A stretch of 43,810 nucleotides of DNA. It comes from RECG01 sp964444805 (GTDB taxonomy: Bacteria; Bacillota_I; Bacilli_A; Acholeplasmatales; Acholeplasmataceae). This document shows positions 16,860 through 25,195 of this stretch, in pieces. The DNA is taken from NCBI GenBank assembly GCA_964444805.1, contig CAYUIK010000044.1:1-43810 (forward strand), in the 5' to 3' direction. Each line of letters starts with the position of its first letter. The stretch's first letter is position 1. The notes beneath the pieces were generated by a model. The model was not told the DNA's origin, made no database searches, and was given only the letters and a program-made list of their open reading frames with translations. The translations under genes were made by a program, and so were the position numbers.

Positions 16860-17638
16860 AGTGCCTCCGTAATCCGGTTATCCATCGTTTCGTCACGCGA
16901 AACGGCATTGTGAAGCTTGATTTCAAAAGGGAGTTCAAGGTTCGATGACCGAAGCAGGTCTTCCTCCTTGAACACATCCTTCGGTGTCCCGGACAAAATG
17001 AGTTTACCATCCTTGAGGACCATCAGTTGATCGCTCAGGGATGCGAACGACAAATCATGCGTAATGGTTATGATCGTCTTTCCGTATTGCTGGTTCAGCA
17101 TACGAATTAAAGCGATGATCTCGCGCGTCCCTTCGGGATCGAGCATCGAAGTTGCTTCATCGAGTATGAGTATGTCCTGTTCCATTGCAAGAGCTCCGGC
17201 AATCGCGACCCGCTGTTTCTGACCGCCCGATAGCTGATGCGGTTCCTTGTTCAAATACGCCTGCATCTCGACCAACTTGGCGTAATGTTCGACTTTCAGA
17301 ACCATATCGGCATGTGGCATGCATTGATTCTCAAGCCCGAAGGCGATGTCGTGACGAACCGTGACGCCGACGAACTGATTATCGGGATTCTGAAAAACAA
17401 TGCCGATTTTCTTTCGTATCTTGGCGAGATTCTCATCATCAAGCAACATGCCGTCGATGAAAATTTCACCCCGATCAGCAACTAAAAGACCGACGATCAG
17501 CTTAGCGAGCGTCGATTTCCCTGATCCGTTATGGCCTAAAATCGATACCCAAGTTCCCTTGGATACCGCAAGATTTATGTCGCTCAAGGCCTCATCTTGG
17601 CCATTATAAGAAAAACTCAAGTTTTTAACATCGATCAT
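16835..17638 (-). CDS. ecfA1: ECF transporter ATPase EcfA1
   Basis: 267 residues from ATG 17638, which follows AAGGTG at six bases; the longer frame to 17716 would contain the promoter region. Walker A GHNGSGKST, Q-loop FQNPDNQFVG, signature LSGGQKQR, Walker B ILILDEATSMLDP, switch His in ITHDL. PDNQFV is typical of EcfA1. It heads the ecfA1-ecfA2-ecfT-truA operon, which in most Bacillota follows rplQ directly; here five genes lie between. Confidence 0.95.
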   Translation of the reverse strand: MIDVKNLSFSYNGQDEALSDINLAVSKGTWVSILGHNGSGKSTLAKLIVGLLVADRGEIFIDGMLLDDENLAKIRKKIGIVFQNPDNQFVGVTVRHDIAFGLENQCMPHADMVLKVEHYAKLVEMQAYLNKEPHQLSGGQKQRVAIAGALAMEQDILILDEATSMLDPEGTREIIALIRMLNQQYGKTIITITHDLSFASLSDQLMVLKDGKLILSGTPKDVFKEEDLLRSSNLELPFEIKLHNAVSRDETMDNRITEALWAYNLKT

Positions 17639-17666
17639 TTCAAACACCTTCATTTCATACAAACGT

Positions 17667-17672
17667 ATTATA
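17667..17672 (-). promoter_or_regulatory. -10 element of ecfA1 operon promoter
   Basis: Minus strand TATAAT (17672-17667) about 28 bases before the ecfA1 ATG. No convincing -35 at normal distance, so the assignment rests on the -10 alone. Confidence 0.45.
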
Positions 17673-17790
17673 TCACAGGACGGCATATTTAGCACTCGAA
17701 CCGTCTTTAATCTCATGCAATCGATCGAATTATTAGAGCCGACTGGCTTCCATGATTTTGGTTCGAGTTAAATCAATAGAAAAACCCGCA

Positions 17791-17812
17791 TAAAACCGCT
17801 ATAATGGTTTTA
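17791..17812 (+). promoter_or_regulatory. trxA promoter with inverted repeat around the -10
   Basis: The -10 is TATAAT (17800-17805). It is embedded in a perfect inverted repeat, TAAAACC (17791-17797) and GGTTTTA (17806-17812), separated by 8 bases. There is no good -35. Such a palindrome over a -10 is a typical operator position; a redox regulator for the trxA-trxB unit is a reasonable guess. Confidence 0.55.
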
Positions 17813-17832
17813 GATGTTGAGGTGAACATGAT

Positions 17833-18144
17833 ATGATCATTCATTTGAATCGTACGAATTTCAAATCCGAAGTTCTAGATAGCGCTATTCCCGTTTTAGT
17901 CGACTTTTGGGCCGATTGGTGTGGTCCCTGTCATCGATTGACACCGATTCTCGAAGAACTCGCGCGTGAAGTCGAAGGCAAAGCGAAGATCGCCAAACTC
18001 GACGTTGACGCGGAAGAAGCAATCGCCGACGAATACCGGATCATGAGTATGCCGACGCTCGTCGTTTTCGACAAGGGCGAAATCAAGGATACGATGATCG
18101 GTCTCAAGTCGAAGGATGCGCTCAAGCGCTCGCTCGGTTTATGA
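17833..18144 (+). CDS. trxA: Thioredoxin
   Basis: 103 residues. Thioredoxin fold with active site WCGPC (Cys30, Cys33) and the cis-Pro loop SMPT (Pro74). The residue after the second Cys is His rather than the usual Lys/Arg, which may tune the redox potential. ATG 17833 follows GAGGTG at a good distance. It overlaps trxB by ATGA, so the two are translated together. The pair is transcribed opposite to its neighbours. Confidence 0.95.
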   Translation: MIIHLNRTNFKSEVLDSAIPVLVDFWADWCGPCHRLTPILEELAREVEGKAKIAKLDVDAEEAIADEYRIMSMPTLVVFDKGEIKDTMIGLKSKDALKRSLGL

Positions 18145-18989
18145 AACGTATCGTAATCATTGGCTATGGTCCGGCCGGGATCAGTGCCGCCATTTATCTA
18201 AAGCGCTCGGGATTCAATCCATTCGTCATCGGCAAGGATTACGGTGCTCTCGAAAACTATCCGAAACCGATCGACAATTATTATGGTCTGACCGCTCCGA
18301 AATCGGGTAAGGAACTCATCGAAAGCGGAATCGAACAAGCGAAAAGACTCGGTATCGACGTTGTTACCGATACCGTCATCGGTCTCGATGAGAGAGATGG
18401 CATTTTTGAAATCGAGACGCTTTTGCATACATATCGGGCGTATACCGTTCTCCTAGCAACCGGTAAACAACGGACAACGTTGGATATCCCCGGTTTTAAG
18501 ACGTTTCGCGGCAAGGGCATCAGTCTCTGTGCGACTTGCGACGGCTATTTCTACAGGAAAAAGCGAATCGGACTCATCGGCTACGGAGCCTATATGAAAC
18601 GCGAACTGGAATACTTGCGTCGACTCTCGGACACAATCACCGTTTTCACCCATGGTCACGCACTCGACGATGACATCGGCATACCCATCATCAGGGAAAA
18701 GATCGAACGTTTCGAAGGTGAGACCCGGATCCGTAGGATTATAACCGAATCTTCTTCCCATGATATCGATGGCGTATTCATCGCCCTTGGTGCACCGAGT
18801 ACGGTCGAGTTCGCCACTCGGCTCGGATTGATTACCGAGAACGACCGAATTCGGGTAAGTGACGATTATCGCACGAACATCGATGGATTGTTCGCCGCTG
18901 GCGATATGATCGGTGGGCGGCTACAAATCGCCAAAGCCGTCTGTGACGGTATGAACGCGGCGGATGCGATCATCCGCTATCTCAAATGA
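18141..18989 (+). CDS. Thioredoxin reductase-like flavoprotein lacking NADPH motifs
   Basis: 282 residues, about 30 shorter than E. coli TrxB. The FAD domain is intact: GYGPAG at 8-13, FAAGD at 251-255, and the redox pair CATC (Cys130, Cys133). The inserted pyridine-nucleotide domain is degenerate: the GGGxSA/GxGxxA motif is GYGAYM at 147-152, and the HRRxxxR phosphate-binding motif is missing (FTHGHALDD at 169-177). This loss is the hallmark of ferredoxin-dependent flavin thioredoxin reductases (FFTR) described in clostridia. Being fused by ATGA to trxA strongly supports thioredoxin as partner; the electron donor is inferred. Confidence 0.85.
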   Translation: MKRIVIIGYGPAGISAAIYLKRSGFNPFVIGKDYGALENYPKPIDNYYGLTAPKSGKELIESGIEQAKRLGIDVVTDTVIGLDERDGIFEIETLLHTYRAYTVLLATGKQRTTLDIPGFKTFRGKGISLCATCDGYFYRKKRIGLIGYGAYMKRELEYLRRLSDTITVFTHGHALDDDIGIPIIREKIERFEGETRIRRIITESSSHDIDGVFIALGAPSTVEFATRLGLITENDRIRVSDDYRTNIDGLFAAGDMIGGRLQIAKAVCDGMNAADAIIRYLK

Positions 18990-19003
18990 ATATGATGACA
19001 AAC

Positions 19004-19031
19004 AAAGGGGCTCGCGCTTGGCGGGCCCTTT
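19004..19031 (+). terminator. GC-rich hairpin after trxB
   Basis: AAAGGGGCTCGC pairs with GCGGGCCCTTT (one bulge) 15 bases after the trxB stop. There is no long T-run, so it may be a processing or pausing hairpin and the stronger terminator may be the one at 19105-19138. Confidence 0.5.
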
Positions 19032-19104
19032 GATCATATGAAACATTCGATCGTGTTCATGATCTTAGATAACACGGATCGCTGATACTCGTGATCGAAA
19101 CAAG

Positions 19105-19138
19105 AAATCGAATGGTTTATCTTTTTCGATTTTTTTTT
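19105..19138 (+). terminator. Terminator downstream of trxA-trxB
   Basis: AAATCGAA (19105-19112) and TTCGATTT (19125-19132) form an 8-bp stem with a 12-nt loop, followed by an uninterrupted T-run to 19138. Confidence 0.65.
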
Positions 19139-19210
19139 GAGATGAAACGACACGTGTAAGAAAATCCTCATGCCCGATCATTGGATCTAACGATTGGATG
19201 CATATGCATC

Positions 19211-19591
19211 TCATATTTCATATTTGTAGTTTATAAATGCTCCCAAAACGATGAGCCCTACCATCGCCATACCGATGAACTCGAGATATGTTCCCAGAAG
19301 CGTCACGAGCAAGAGCCCGGACACGATCTCGATGTTGACGACGATAACGGCCTGCTTCGCGGTGGTTTTTTTACGAATGGCCTGGATCTCCATCAGGATG
19401 ATTGCAGTCGCACAGACCAATACGAGTGCGATGATCAGATTACCGATTACAAAATAGTGATTCGAGATCAGGGCATCAATCCCCGTAATCGGCACACGGG
19501 AGCGATCGCTCTCATGGTAGTTGAATCCTTTCGCGAAATACGACAGAATGATGACGGCTTGAACAAAAATCTGAGCCATTCGATAACGCAT
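19211..19591 (-). CDS. Small multi-pass membrane protein, unrecognised
   Basis: 126 residues with about four hydrophobic segments: near residues 6-20, 47-66, 79-99 and 101-120. A short loop after the first one holds charged residues (FNYHESDRSR). No conserved motif or family is recognised. It starts two bases after the pepF stop with no clear ribosome site, so it is probably translated by coupling. An uncertain alternative is the internal ATG four codons later. Confidence 0.6.
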   Translation of the reverse strand: MRYRMAQIFVQAVIILSYFAKGFNYHESDRSRVPITGIDALISNHYFVIGNLIIALVLVCATAIILMEIQAIRKKTTAKQAVIVVNIEIVSGLLLVTLLGTYLEFIGMAMVGLIVLGAFINYKYEI

Positions 19592-19593
19592 GA

Positions 19594-21285
19594 CTAGAGT
19601 TTCGTGTCGTCGACTCCGTCAAGGTAGTCGCGAATCGGTTTGACGATCGTTTTCACGGTACCCTTTTCAAACGGGTTTTTAAGATCGGCCGATTCAAGCA
19701 ATTCGAGAAAACTTCTCGAACCACCGAGTTCACAAAGCTTGAGATAGCTTTGAAGCGCTTTTTCACGGTCATCCTGATGCATCATCCAATACTGGAAGGC
19801 AACCACTTGTGCGAGCGTGTAATCGATATAGTAGAAGGGTGCTCCGAAAATATGTCCTTGACGGAACCAGAACGTACCCTTTTCCAGGAAGGCATCATCG
19901 CCATAATCCTTGTAAGGAAGGTACTTCTTTTCTAACGTACGCCAGAGACTTTTCCGTTCATCCGGTGTCATATTCGGTTTTTCATAGATATGGTGCTGGA
20001 ACTCATCGACCAAAACGCCGTAGGGTAGAAAGGAAATCGCGCCGGCAAGGTGATTGAACTTGTATTTTTCGGTATCTTCTAGAAAGAACTGATCGATCCA
20101 CGGCCAGGCGAGAAATTCCATGCTCATCGAATGGATTTCGGCAGCTTCCATCGTCGGGAACCGATAATTTGGGATATGATGACGACTGCTGAATACTTGG
20201 AAAGCGTGTCCCGCTTCGTGGGTTAAAACGTCGACGTCGTGCGCCGTTCCGTTAAAATTCGCGAATATGAAAGGTGCTTCATACTTCGGAATATACGTGC
20301 AATAACCTCCGCCTTGCTTGCCGGGTTTGCTGTCGAGTTCGAGAAGGTCGTGTTCGAGCATATAGTCGAAGAATGACGCTGTCGCATCCGACATTTCATG
20401 ATACATTGTTTTTGCGCGTTCGACAAGCCAGGGCCGATCGCCTTTGGGTGTCGGGTTTCCGGAGAGGAAAGAAAGCGCGAGATCATAGGACTTGGGGTTT
20501 TCAATGCCGAGTCTCTTGGCTTTACGGTTACTGAGTTCGGTTGCCAGAGGTACGATATCGTTATAGATCTGGTCACGGTAAACTTTGACATCCGTTGCGT
20601 CATAATCGGTTCGACCGAAGCGGTCGTAACCGAGTTGAACGAAGTTCTCATAGCCAAGTTTTAAAGCGATACTGTGACGAACTTTGACCATCTCATCATA
20701 GATCCGGTCAAGATCGGATTCCACTCCGGCAAAAAAACCGGATACGGCGAGTTGTGCCTTATGCCGTACGTTGCGATCCTTATCCTGCATGAAGGGACCC
20801 ATCTGGCTCAGATTGTACGTCTTTCCCTGAAACTCGATTTCCGCTCCGGCGAGCAATTTCGAATATTCCGTCGATAGTTTGTTTTCTTTTTGAAGTTCGG
20901 GAATGATTTCGGGAGAAAACGTCTTTTGGGCGAGTTCGCCCTGACGAAAAATCAATGTGCCGAAACGATCTTCGAGTGCTTTTCGGTGTTCGGATTTGAG
21001 TAGTTTCTGTATGAACATGTGGTCGTATTGTTGAAGATGAGGATGGTTCTCATCGAAAAAGTTTTGCTCTTCCTCATAGAACGAATCCTTGGTATCGACG
21101 CTGTTTCTGATCGATACGAGTGTCGCCATCGAATCGATTTCATCGGTGAGGGCGAACATGGCTTCGACCGCTTTGATCTCCGTTTCTAGATCCTTGCCTT
21201 CACCGATTAATGCGATGGTTCGTTCCATTTCGGTCTTGACGCGATCGAGATCGGGTCTTTCGTATGCAAAATCCTTGAATTTCAT
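19594..21285 (-). CDS. M3-family oligoendopeptidase (PepF-like)
   Basis: 563 residues. Zinc metallopeptidase of family M3: HEAGH in LTHEAGHAFQVFSSR supplies two zinc-binding His and the catalytic Glu, and the third ligand lies in EAAEIHSMSMEFLA. No signal peptide, so cytoplasmic; it should cut short peptides taken up by the cell. The length and the MSMEFLAWPW context fit the shorter branch of the family that differs from classical PepF. AGAGGAAA precedes the ATG, and the gene begins 16 bases after the endonuclease gene; together they look like a nutrient-scavenging unit. Confidence 0.93.
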   Translation of the reverse strand: MKFKDFAYERPDLDRVKTEMERTIALIGEGKDLETEIKAVEAMFALTDEIDSMATLVSIRNSVDTKDSFYEEEQNFFDENHPHLQQYDHMFIQKLLKSEHRKALEDRFGTLIFRQGELAQKTFSPEIIPELQKENKLSTEYSKLLAGAEIEFQGKTYNLSQMGPFMQDKDRNVRHKAQLAVSGFFAGVESDLDRIYDEMVKVRHSIALKLGYENFVQLGYDRFGRTDYDATDVKVYRDQIYNDIVPLATELSNRKAKRLGIENPKSYDLALSFLSGNPTPKGDRPWLVERAKTMYHEMSDATASFFDYMLEHDLLELDSKPGKQGGGYCTYIPKYEAPFIFANFNGTAHDVDVLTHEAGHAFQVFSSRHHIPNYRFPTMEAAEIHSMSMEFLAWPWIDQFFLEDTEKYKFNHLAGAISFLPYGVLVDEFQHHIYEKPNMTPDERKSLWRTLEKKYLPYKDYGDDAFLEKGTFWFRQGHIFGAPFYYIDYTLAQVVAFQYWMMHQDDREKALQSYLKLCELGGSRSFLELLESADLKNPFEKGTVKTIVKPIRDYLDGVDDTKL

Positions 21286-21300
21286 CGGTTTTCCTCTTTT

Positions 21301-22992
21301 CTATGCGTATTGTTTTTTCCTTGGTCCATCAACGACTGCGAGCATCGTGACATTCACGCCGTTTAGGTTCGTCACGAACGTGTTGCTATCCGTAGCATCC
21401 AATCCCCAAATTTTGTCAACGAGTTCGGGGTGATCGATGAACGGGTTTCGGTTGTTCTGATAGGTAGCGATGACATCGTTTCGATTTCTTTCGAAGTCAT
21501 CGACCGGATCATCCGCGTGCCATTCGAGCAGGACGTCGAACATCGCCATCTGATACGTTCCCGGAGTTTGGCTGACGAGCTCGAGATGGTCATACATCAC
21601 GACCATATAGAAGAGAATGCGGGCAACATCGCCTTTGACTTCATCCCTCGGTTCATAGGACGAAGTACTCATAAAGTCGTCATAATACTTGTTCCCGCGG
21701 CTACCGTTCTCACTCGTTAGTGCCGGTTTTAGATTGTGGAGATCGGCACCTTCGTGACGGCTGCTGTTGTTGGTACTGACACCGAGTAGCGATTGAGGCC
21801 AGACGTGCTCCCGGTTCCAAGTCGCACCGAAATCCCATGTGCCATCGACCGATTGGTTCGTATAGACGAGGATGACGTTGTTCGGGTTGTCGGGATCCTG
21901 ATCGCTGATATTGAGAATATAGCGAGCATCCCCGTAGGACTGCATGGTGACGCCGAAGTTGACGATGTCATTCAGTTCGAGGAAAAGGTCATCGCCGTAA
22001 AGGCCGTCGATCCCTTCATAGTATCCGGTATAGGTCGTATCGTCTGTCCACACCGCGTAAAGCGTGATGTCTTCGGTAATCGGATCGGAAAAGTCGAAGG
22101 CCATGCCGTCCTCGTCTTCCCATCCGTCGAGCGTATATCCGGCACGGTTGGGATTCGGTGGGTATACGGTATCTTCATATTTGACGTTTTCCACGGATAC
22201 GGCGACCCCCTCGCTCATAAACGTCACGTCGTAGGTCAGACGGTCGTAGTAGATTTCAAGTACGAGCGTTTCTTCGACGGAAATCGTTCCGTCAGTCGTA
22301 CTCGTCGAAGAAACCGTGAAACCGTCCTGTGCTTCATCGAAGGTGATCGTTTCACCGACATACCCCGTATCGGTCACGTATCCGTCCAGGACATAGCCGG
22401 ACCCGCCGATCATTTCTTTATAGAGTTCGATGCGGTATTCGGCTCTTTCAAAGACGGCATAGAGGGTGATGCTCGAGGTGATCGGTTCGGAGAAATCGAA
22501 GAAAACATCCGAATCGGTCGATTCCGTTGACCACCCGAGAAAGACATAGTCTCCCTGATCCGGGTCATCGGGCCGATCGAACACCTCTTCGTCTTCGACG
22601 GTCCATGTCGATATGTAACCGAGAATGTCCAAAGTCACAACGTGGTCATCGGTGCCGAGCACGATGAGATCGAAAGCCTTCTGTCTCGTATCGCTGTCGA
22701 TCTTGACCGACAGGTAGAGCGTCACTTCCGTATCGACATCCGGTCGTTGGACGGTTCCGTTGACGTTGATGATATCCGGATCGGAACTCATCCATTGAAT
22801 CGTCACGTCATCCGAATTCAAGTAACGGAAAGGCAAGGTGATGTCTTGCGTAACGTGGTTTGCGTCATCCCCAGAGGCGAATTCGATCGTAAGTGATTCG
22901 ATGACCTCGTCGACATCATACGGTGAGGATTCGTCACATGATACGAGCACGAGTGCCAGCATCACGATAAAAACCAATTTCATGTATTTCAT
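21301..22992 (-). CDS. Exported endonuclease I-family lipoprotein with Ig-like and InlB repeats
   Basis: 563 residues. Lipoprotein signal with lipobox LVSC (Cys19). Residues about 30-115 match the atrophied bacterial Ig pattern (IQWMSSDPDIINVNGTV). Two to three InlB/Flg_new-like repeats follow (FLGWS at 151, YVLDGY at 200, GYTLDGW at 285, each ending LYAV(F/W) or similar). The C-terminal half is an endonuclease I (EndA/NucM) domain: TWNREHVWPQ with His396 as general base, and HEGADLHNLKPALTSENGSRGNK. These enzymes are metal-dependent nonspecific DNA/RNA nucleases. Cell-surface display suggests extracellular nucleic-acid digestion. It follows rplQ after a terminator; no clear promoter of its own is seen. 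Confidence 0.9.
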   Translation of the reverse strand: MKYMKLVFIVMLALVLVSCDESSPYDVDEVIESLTIEFASGDDANHVTQDITLPFRYLNSDDVTIQWMSSDPDIINVNGTVQRPDVDTEVTLYLSVKIDSDTRQKAFDLIVLGTDDHVVTLDILGYISTWTVEDEEVFDRPDDPDQGDYVFLGWSTESTDSDVFFDFSEPITSSITLYAVFERAEYRIELYKEMIGGSGYVLDGYVTDTGYVGETITFDEAQDGFTVSSTSTTDGTISVEETLVLEIYYDRLTYDVTFMSEGVAVSVENVKYEDTVYPPNPNRAGYTLDGWEDEDGMAFDFSDPITEDITLYAVWTDDTTYTGYYEGIDGLYGDDLFLELNDIVNFGVTMQSYGDARYILNISDQDPDNPNNVILVYTNQSVDGTWDFGATWNREHVWPQSLLGVSTNNSSRHEGADLHNLKPALTSENGSRGNKYYDDFMSTSSYEPRDEVKGDVARILFYMVVMYDHLELVSQTPGTYQMAMFDVLLEWHADDPVDDFERNRNDVIATYQNNRNPFIDHPELVDKIWGLDATDSNTFVTNLNGVNVTMLAVVDGPRKKQYA

Positions 22993-23025
22993 TTGTTGTC
23001 AACTCCTTGTTGATTTTTTCTCATA

Positions 23026-23052
23026 GAAAAAAACAAGCCGAGGCTTGTTTTT
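23026..23052 (-). terminator. Terminator of the ribosomal cluster after rplQ
   Basis: Minus strand: AACAAGC, loop CTCG, GCTTGTT, then a T-run. The hairpin begins at the rplQ stop codon itself. Confidence 0.85.
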
Positions 23053-23407
23053 AAACGAACTCAATAATCGCCATCGGCGCACCGTCGCCACGTCTCGGCA
23101 CGGTTTTGATGATACGGGTGTAACCACCGTTGCGTTCCTGGTAGCGTGGCCCCAACTCCGAAAAGAGCTTTTGAAGGGCGTTCTGTCCTTCCTTGACTTC
23201 TTCGAAACGAACGGTTTGTGCCGCTTGTCTTCGAGCGCTCAAGGATCCCTTCTTGGCCAACGTGACCATCCGATCGGCGAGTTTCTTCAATTCATATGCT
23301 TTCGCTTCCGTCGTCATGATCCGTTCATTGATGATGATATCGGTCACGAGATCGCGTAGCAAAGCTTTTCTTTGGTCGCTGTTGCGACTTAGTTTACCAT
23401 AAGCCAT
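23051..23407 (-). CDS. rplQ: 50S ribosomal protein L17
   Basis: 118 residues, standard length. MAYGKLSRNSDQRKALLRDL is the L17 opening with the usual YGKLGR..HR pattern slightly altered; the tail GGYTRIIKTVPRRGDGAPMAIIE is the conserved end. Last gene of the cluster, directly after rpoA; its stop is inside the terminator hairpin. Confidence 0.98.
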   Translation of the reverse strand: MAYGKLSRNSDQRKALLRDLVTDIIINERIMTTEAKAYELKKLADRMVTLAKKGSLSARRQAAQTVRFEEVKEGQNALQKLFSELGPRYQERNGGYTRIIKTVPRRGDGAPMAIIEFV

Positions 23408-23410
23408 GAT

Positions 23411-24400
23411 TTACTCCTTCTCCTCATCGTCGTCAAACTGCTTCGTGTCCTTGGTAGACGAGTTCTCGAATTCGAGTCCGTGTTCCGCGAGTTTTTCCTT
23501 AAGTTCCTTGAAAGACTTCCGGCCAAGACTCCTGAACCGCATGACATCCTCTTCCGTCAGACGAATGATTTGAGCAACCGTATAAATGCCCGAGCGTTTC
23601 AAACTGTTGAATAGTCGTACCGAGAGATCGAGTTGCTCGATCTTCATTTCCAATTTCTTATTGACGGGTTCGTCTTCTTGCTCGTAGATGTAGTCGTTAT
23701 CCGTTTCCTGGCGACTGATATCGACGATGACGTTGAAATAGTCGATGAGCATCTTCGCTGCTTTGGCGAGTGCTTCTTTGGAGCTGATCGCACCGTTCGT
23801 TTCAATCTCGATCATGAGCTCATCCGCGTCACCACGTGTTTTTTCAACATGATAGGATGTGCGTACTACGGGCGTATAGATCGAATCGATCGGAATCACG
23901 CTCTTTTCATTTCGGCCGAACACCTTGTTTCGCTCAGCACTGACGTAACCGACGCCACGACGAACGGTGACTTCGAGAGAAATTCGTCCGTTTTCCGCGA
24001 GTGTCGCGATAACCTGATCCGTATTCACGATCTCGAGTCCGTCGACATGTGCGAAATCGGCTGCGGTTACCTGACCGGGTCCGGTCGCGTACAATTCGAG
24101 TGTTTGTTCATAATCCGGGTCTTGGGAATCGGTCGTGAAAATGATCTTCTTTAAGTTCAATACGATGCCCATGACGTCTTCGATGACGCCTTCCATCGTG
24201 GTGAACTCATGCTCGACTCCGTCGATCTTGAGATTCACGATTGCCGTGCCCGGAAGTGATGACAACAGGACGCGTCTGAGCGCATTGCCGAGGGTAATCC
24301 CATAGCCACGTTCAAGTGGTTTGATGATGAAGCGCCCCTTGTTGCCGTCCTTCGAAACTTCTTCAACGGACGTTGGCTTTTCGAACTTTAAATCTTTCAC
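23411..24400 (-). CDS. rpoA: RNA polymerase alpha subunit
   Basis: 329 residues. GTG start at 24400 after AGGAGGGG. N-terminal assembly domain with GYGITLGNALRRVLLSSLPG and the C-terminal DNA-binding domain with SVRLFNSLKRSGIYTVAQI and LGRKSFKELKEKL. A Glu/Asp-rich linker (about 245-260, YIYEQEDEP) and an acidic end (DDDEEKE) flank the CTD. Placement between rpsK and rplQ is the canonical alpha operon, but rpsD is missing from it, as in Bacillus. Confidence 0.98.
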   Translation of the reverse strand: MKDLKFEKPTSVEEVSKDGNKGRFIIKPLERGYGITLGNALRRVLLSSLPGTAIVNLKIDGVEHEFTTMEGVIEDVMGIVLNLKKIIFTTDSQDPDYEQTLELYATGPGQVTAADFAHVDGLEIVNTDQVIATLAENGRISLEVTVRRGVGYVSAERNKVFGRNEKSVIPIDSIYTPVVRTSYHVEKTRGDADELMIEIETNGAISSKEALAKAAKMLIDYFNVIVDISRQETDNDYIYEQEDEPVNKKLEMKIEQLDLSVRLFNSLKRSGIYTVAQIIRLTEEDVMRFRSLGRKSFKELKEKLAEHGLEFENSSTKDTKQFDDDEEKE

Positions 24401-24419
24401 AAGCTACCCCTCCTTCAAA

Positions 24420-24806
24420 TTAACCACGTGGACGTTTCGGTGGTCTGCATCCATTGTGCGGTACGGGCGTAACATCCTTGATCGCTGTGATTTCAAGTCC
24501 TGCCGCTTGTAGAGAACGAATCGCCGCCTCACGTCCCGGGCCGGGGCCCTTAACGGATACTTCTACTTTTTGCATGCCGTTGTCCATTGCTGCTTTGGCT
24601 GCTGCCTCAGCGGACATCTGTGCAGCAAACGGAGTGGACTTCCTACTCCCTTTGAAACCGAGTGTTCCCGCGCTACTCCAAGTGACGGCATTCCCATCCT
24701 TGTCGGTAATCGTCACGATCGTGTTATTGAACGTCGTGTGTATGTGAGCGATGCCAAGGGGAATATTTTTTCTAACCTTGCGTTTCGTTGTTCTTTTGCG
24801 TGCCAT
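24420..24806 (-). CDS. rpsK: 30S ribosomal protein S11
   Basis: 128 residues. GIAHIHTTFNNTIVTITD and the C-terminal NGCRPPKRPRG are diagnostic. Binds the platform of the 30S subunit near the 3' end of 16S rRNA. Follows rpsM by 13 bases and precedes rpoA by 19. Confidence 0.98.
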   Translation of the reverse strand: MARKRTTKRKVRKNIPLGIAHIHTTFNNTIVTITDKDGNAVTWSSAGTLGFKGSRKSTPFAAQMSAEAAAKAAMDNGMQKVEVSVKGPGPGREAAIRSLQAAGLEITAIKDVTPVPHNGCRPPKRPRG

Positions 24807-24819
24807 GTTCTATTCCTCC

Positions 24820-25182
24820 TTATTTCTTTCTAACCGAAGAGGACTTGCGACCCTTGCGCGTAAGCGCGTTGTTGCGCGTGTTCTGACCGCGCACAGGTAG
24901 TCCTTTACGGTGGCGAATGCCTCGATACGAACCGATTTCCATGAGTCGTTTGATGTTGAGCGTAACTTCACGACGCAAATCACCTTCGAGCGTAAAGTTC
25001 GTCATTTCCGCCCGAATACGATTGAGTTCATCTTCAGATAATGTCTTGACACGCTTCTCTTCACTGACTTCCGCGTTTTTCAAGATCTGCTTGGCCCTAG
25101 AAGGACCAACGCCATATATGTATGTCAACGATACGACGACGCGTTTGTCGCGCGGTATGTCGACGCCTGCTATTCTTGCCAT
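24820..25182 (-). CDS. rpsM: 30S ribosomal protein S13
   Basis: 120 residues. MARIAGVDIPRDKRVVVSLTYIYG at the start, GSYRGIRHRKGLPVRGQNT near the end and a basic KKASSV-type tail (RKGRKSSSVRKK) are S13 features; it contacts the P-site tRNA and the 50S subunit. AGGAGG lies upstream in the short gap after rpmJ. Confidence 0.98.
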   Translation of the reverse strand: MARIAGVDIPRDKRVVVSLTYIYGVGPSRAKQILKNAEVSEEKRVKTLSEDELNRIRAEMTNFTLEGDLRREVTLNIKRLMEIGSYRGIRHRKGLPVRGQNTRNNALTRKGRKSSSVRKK

Positions 25183-25195
25183 AAATCCTCCTTAA

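Noticed and set aside
21793..22530. 245-codon plus-strand frame
   Set aside because: Exact antisense of the endonuclease lipoprotein. Its length comes from the codon bias of the true gene; no ribosome site or plausible domain.
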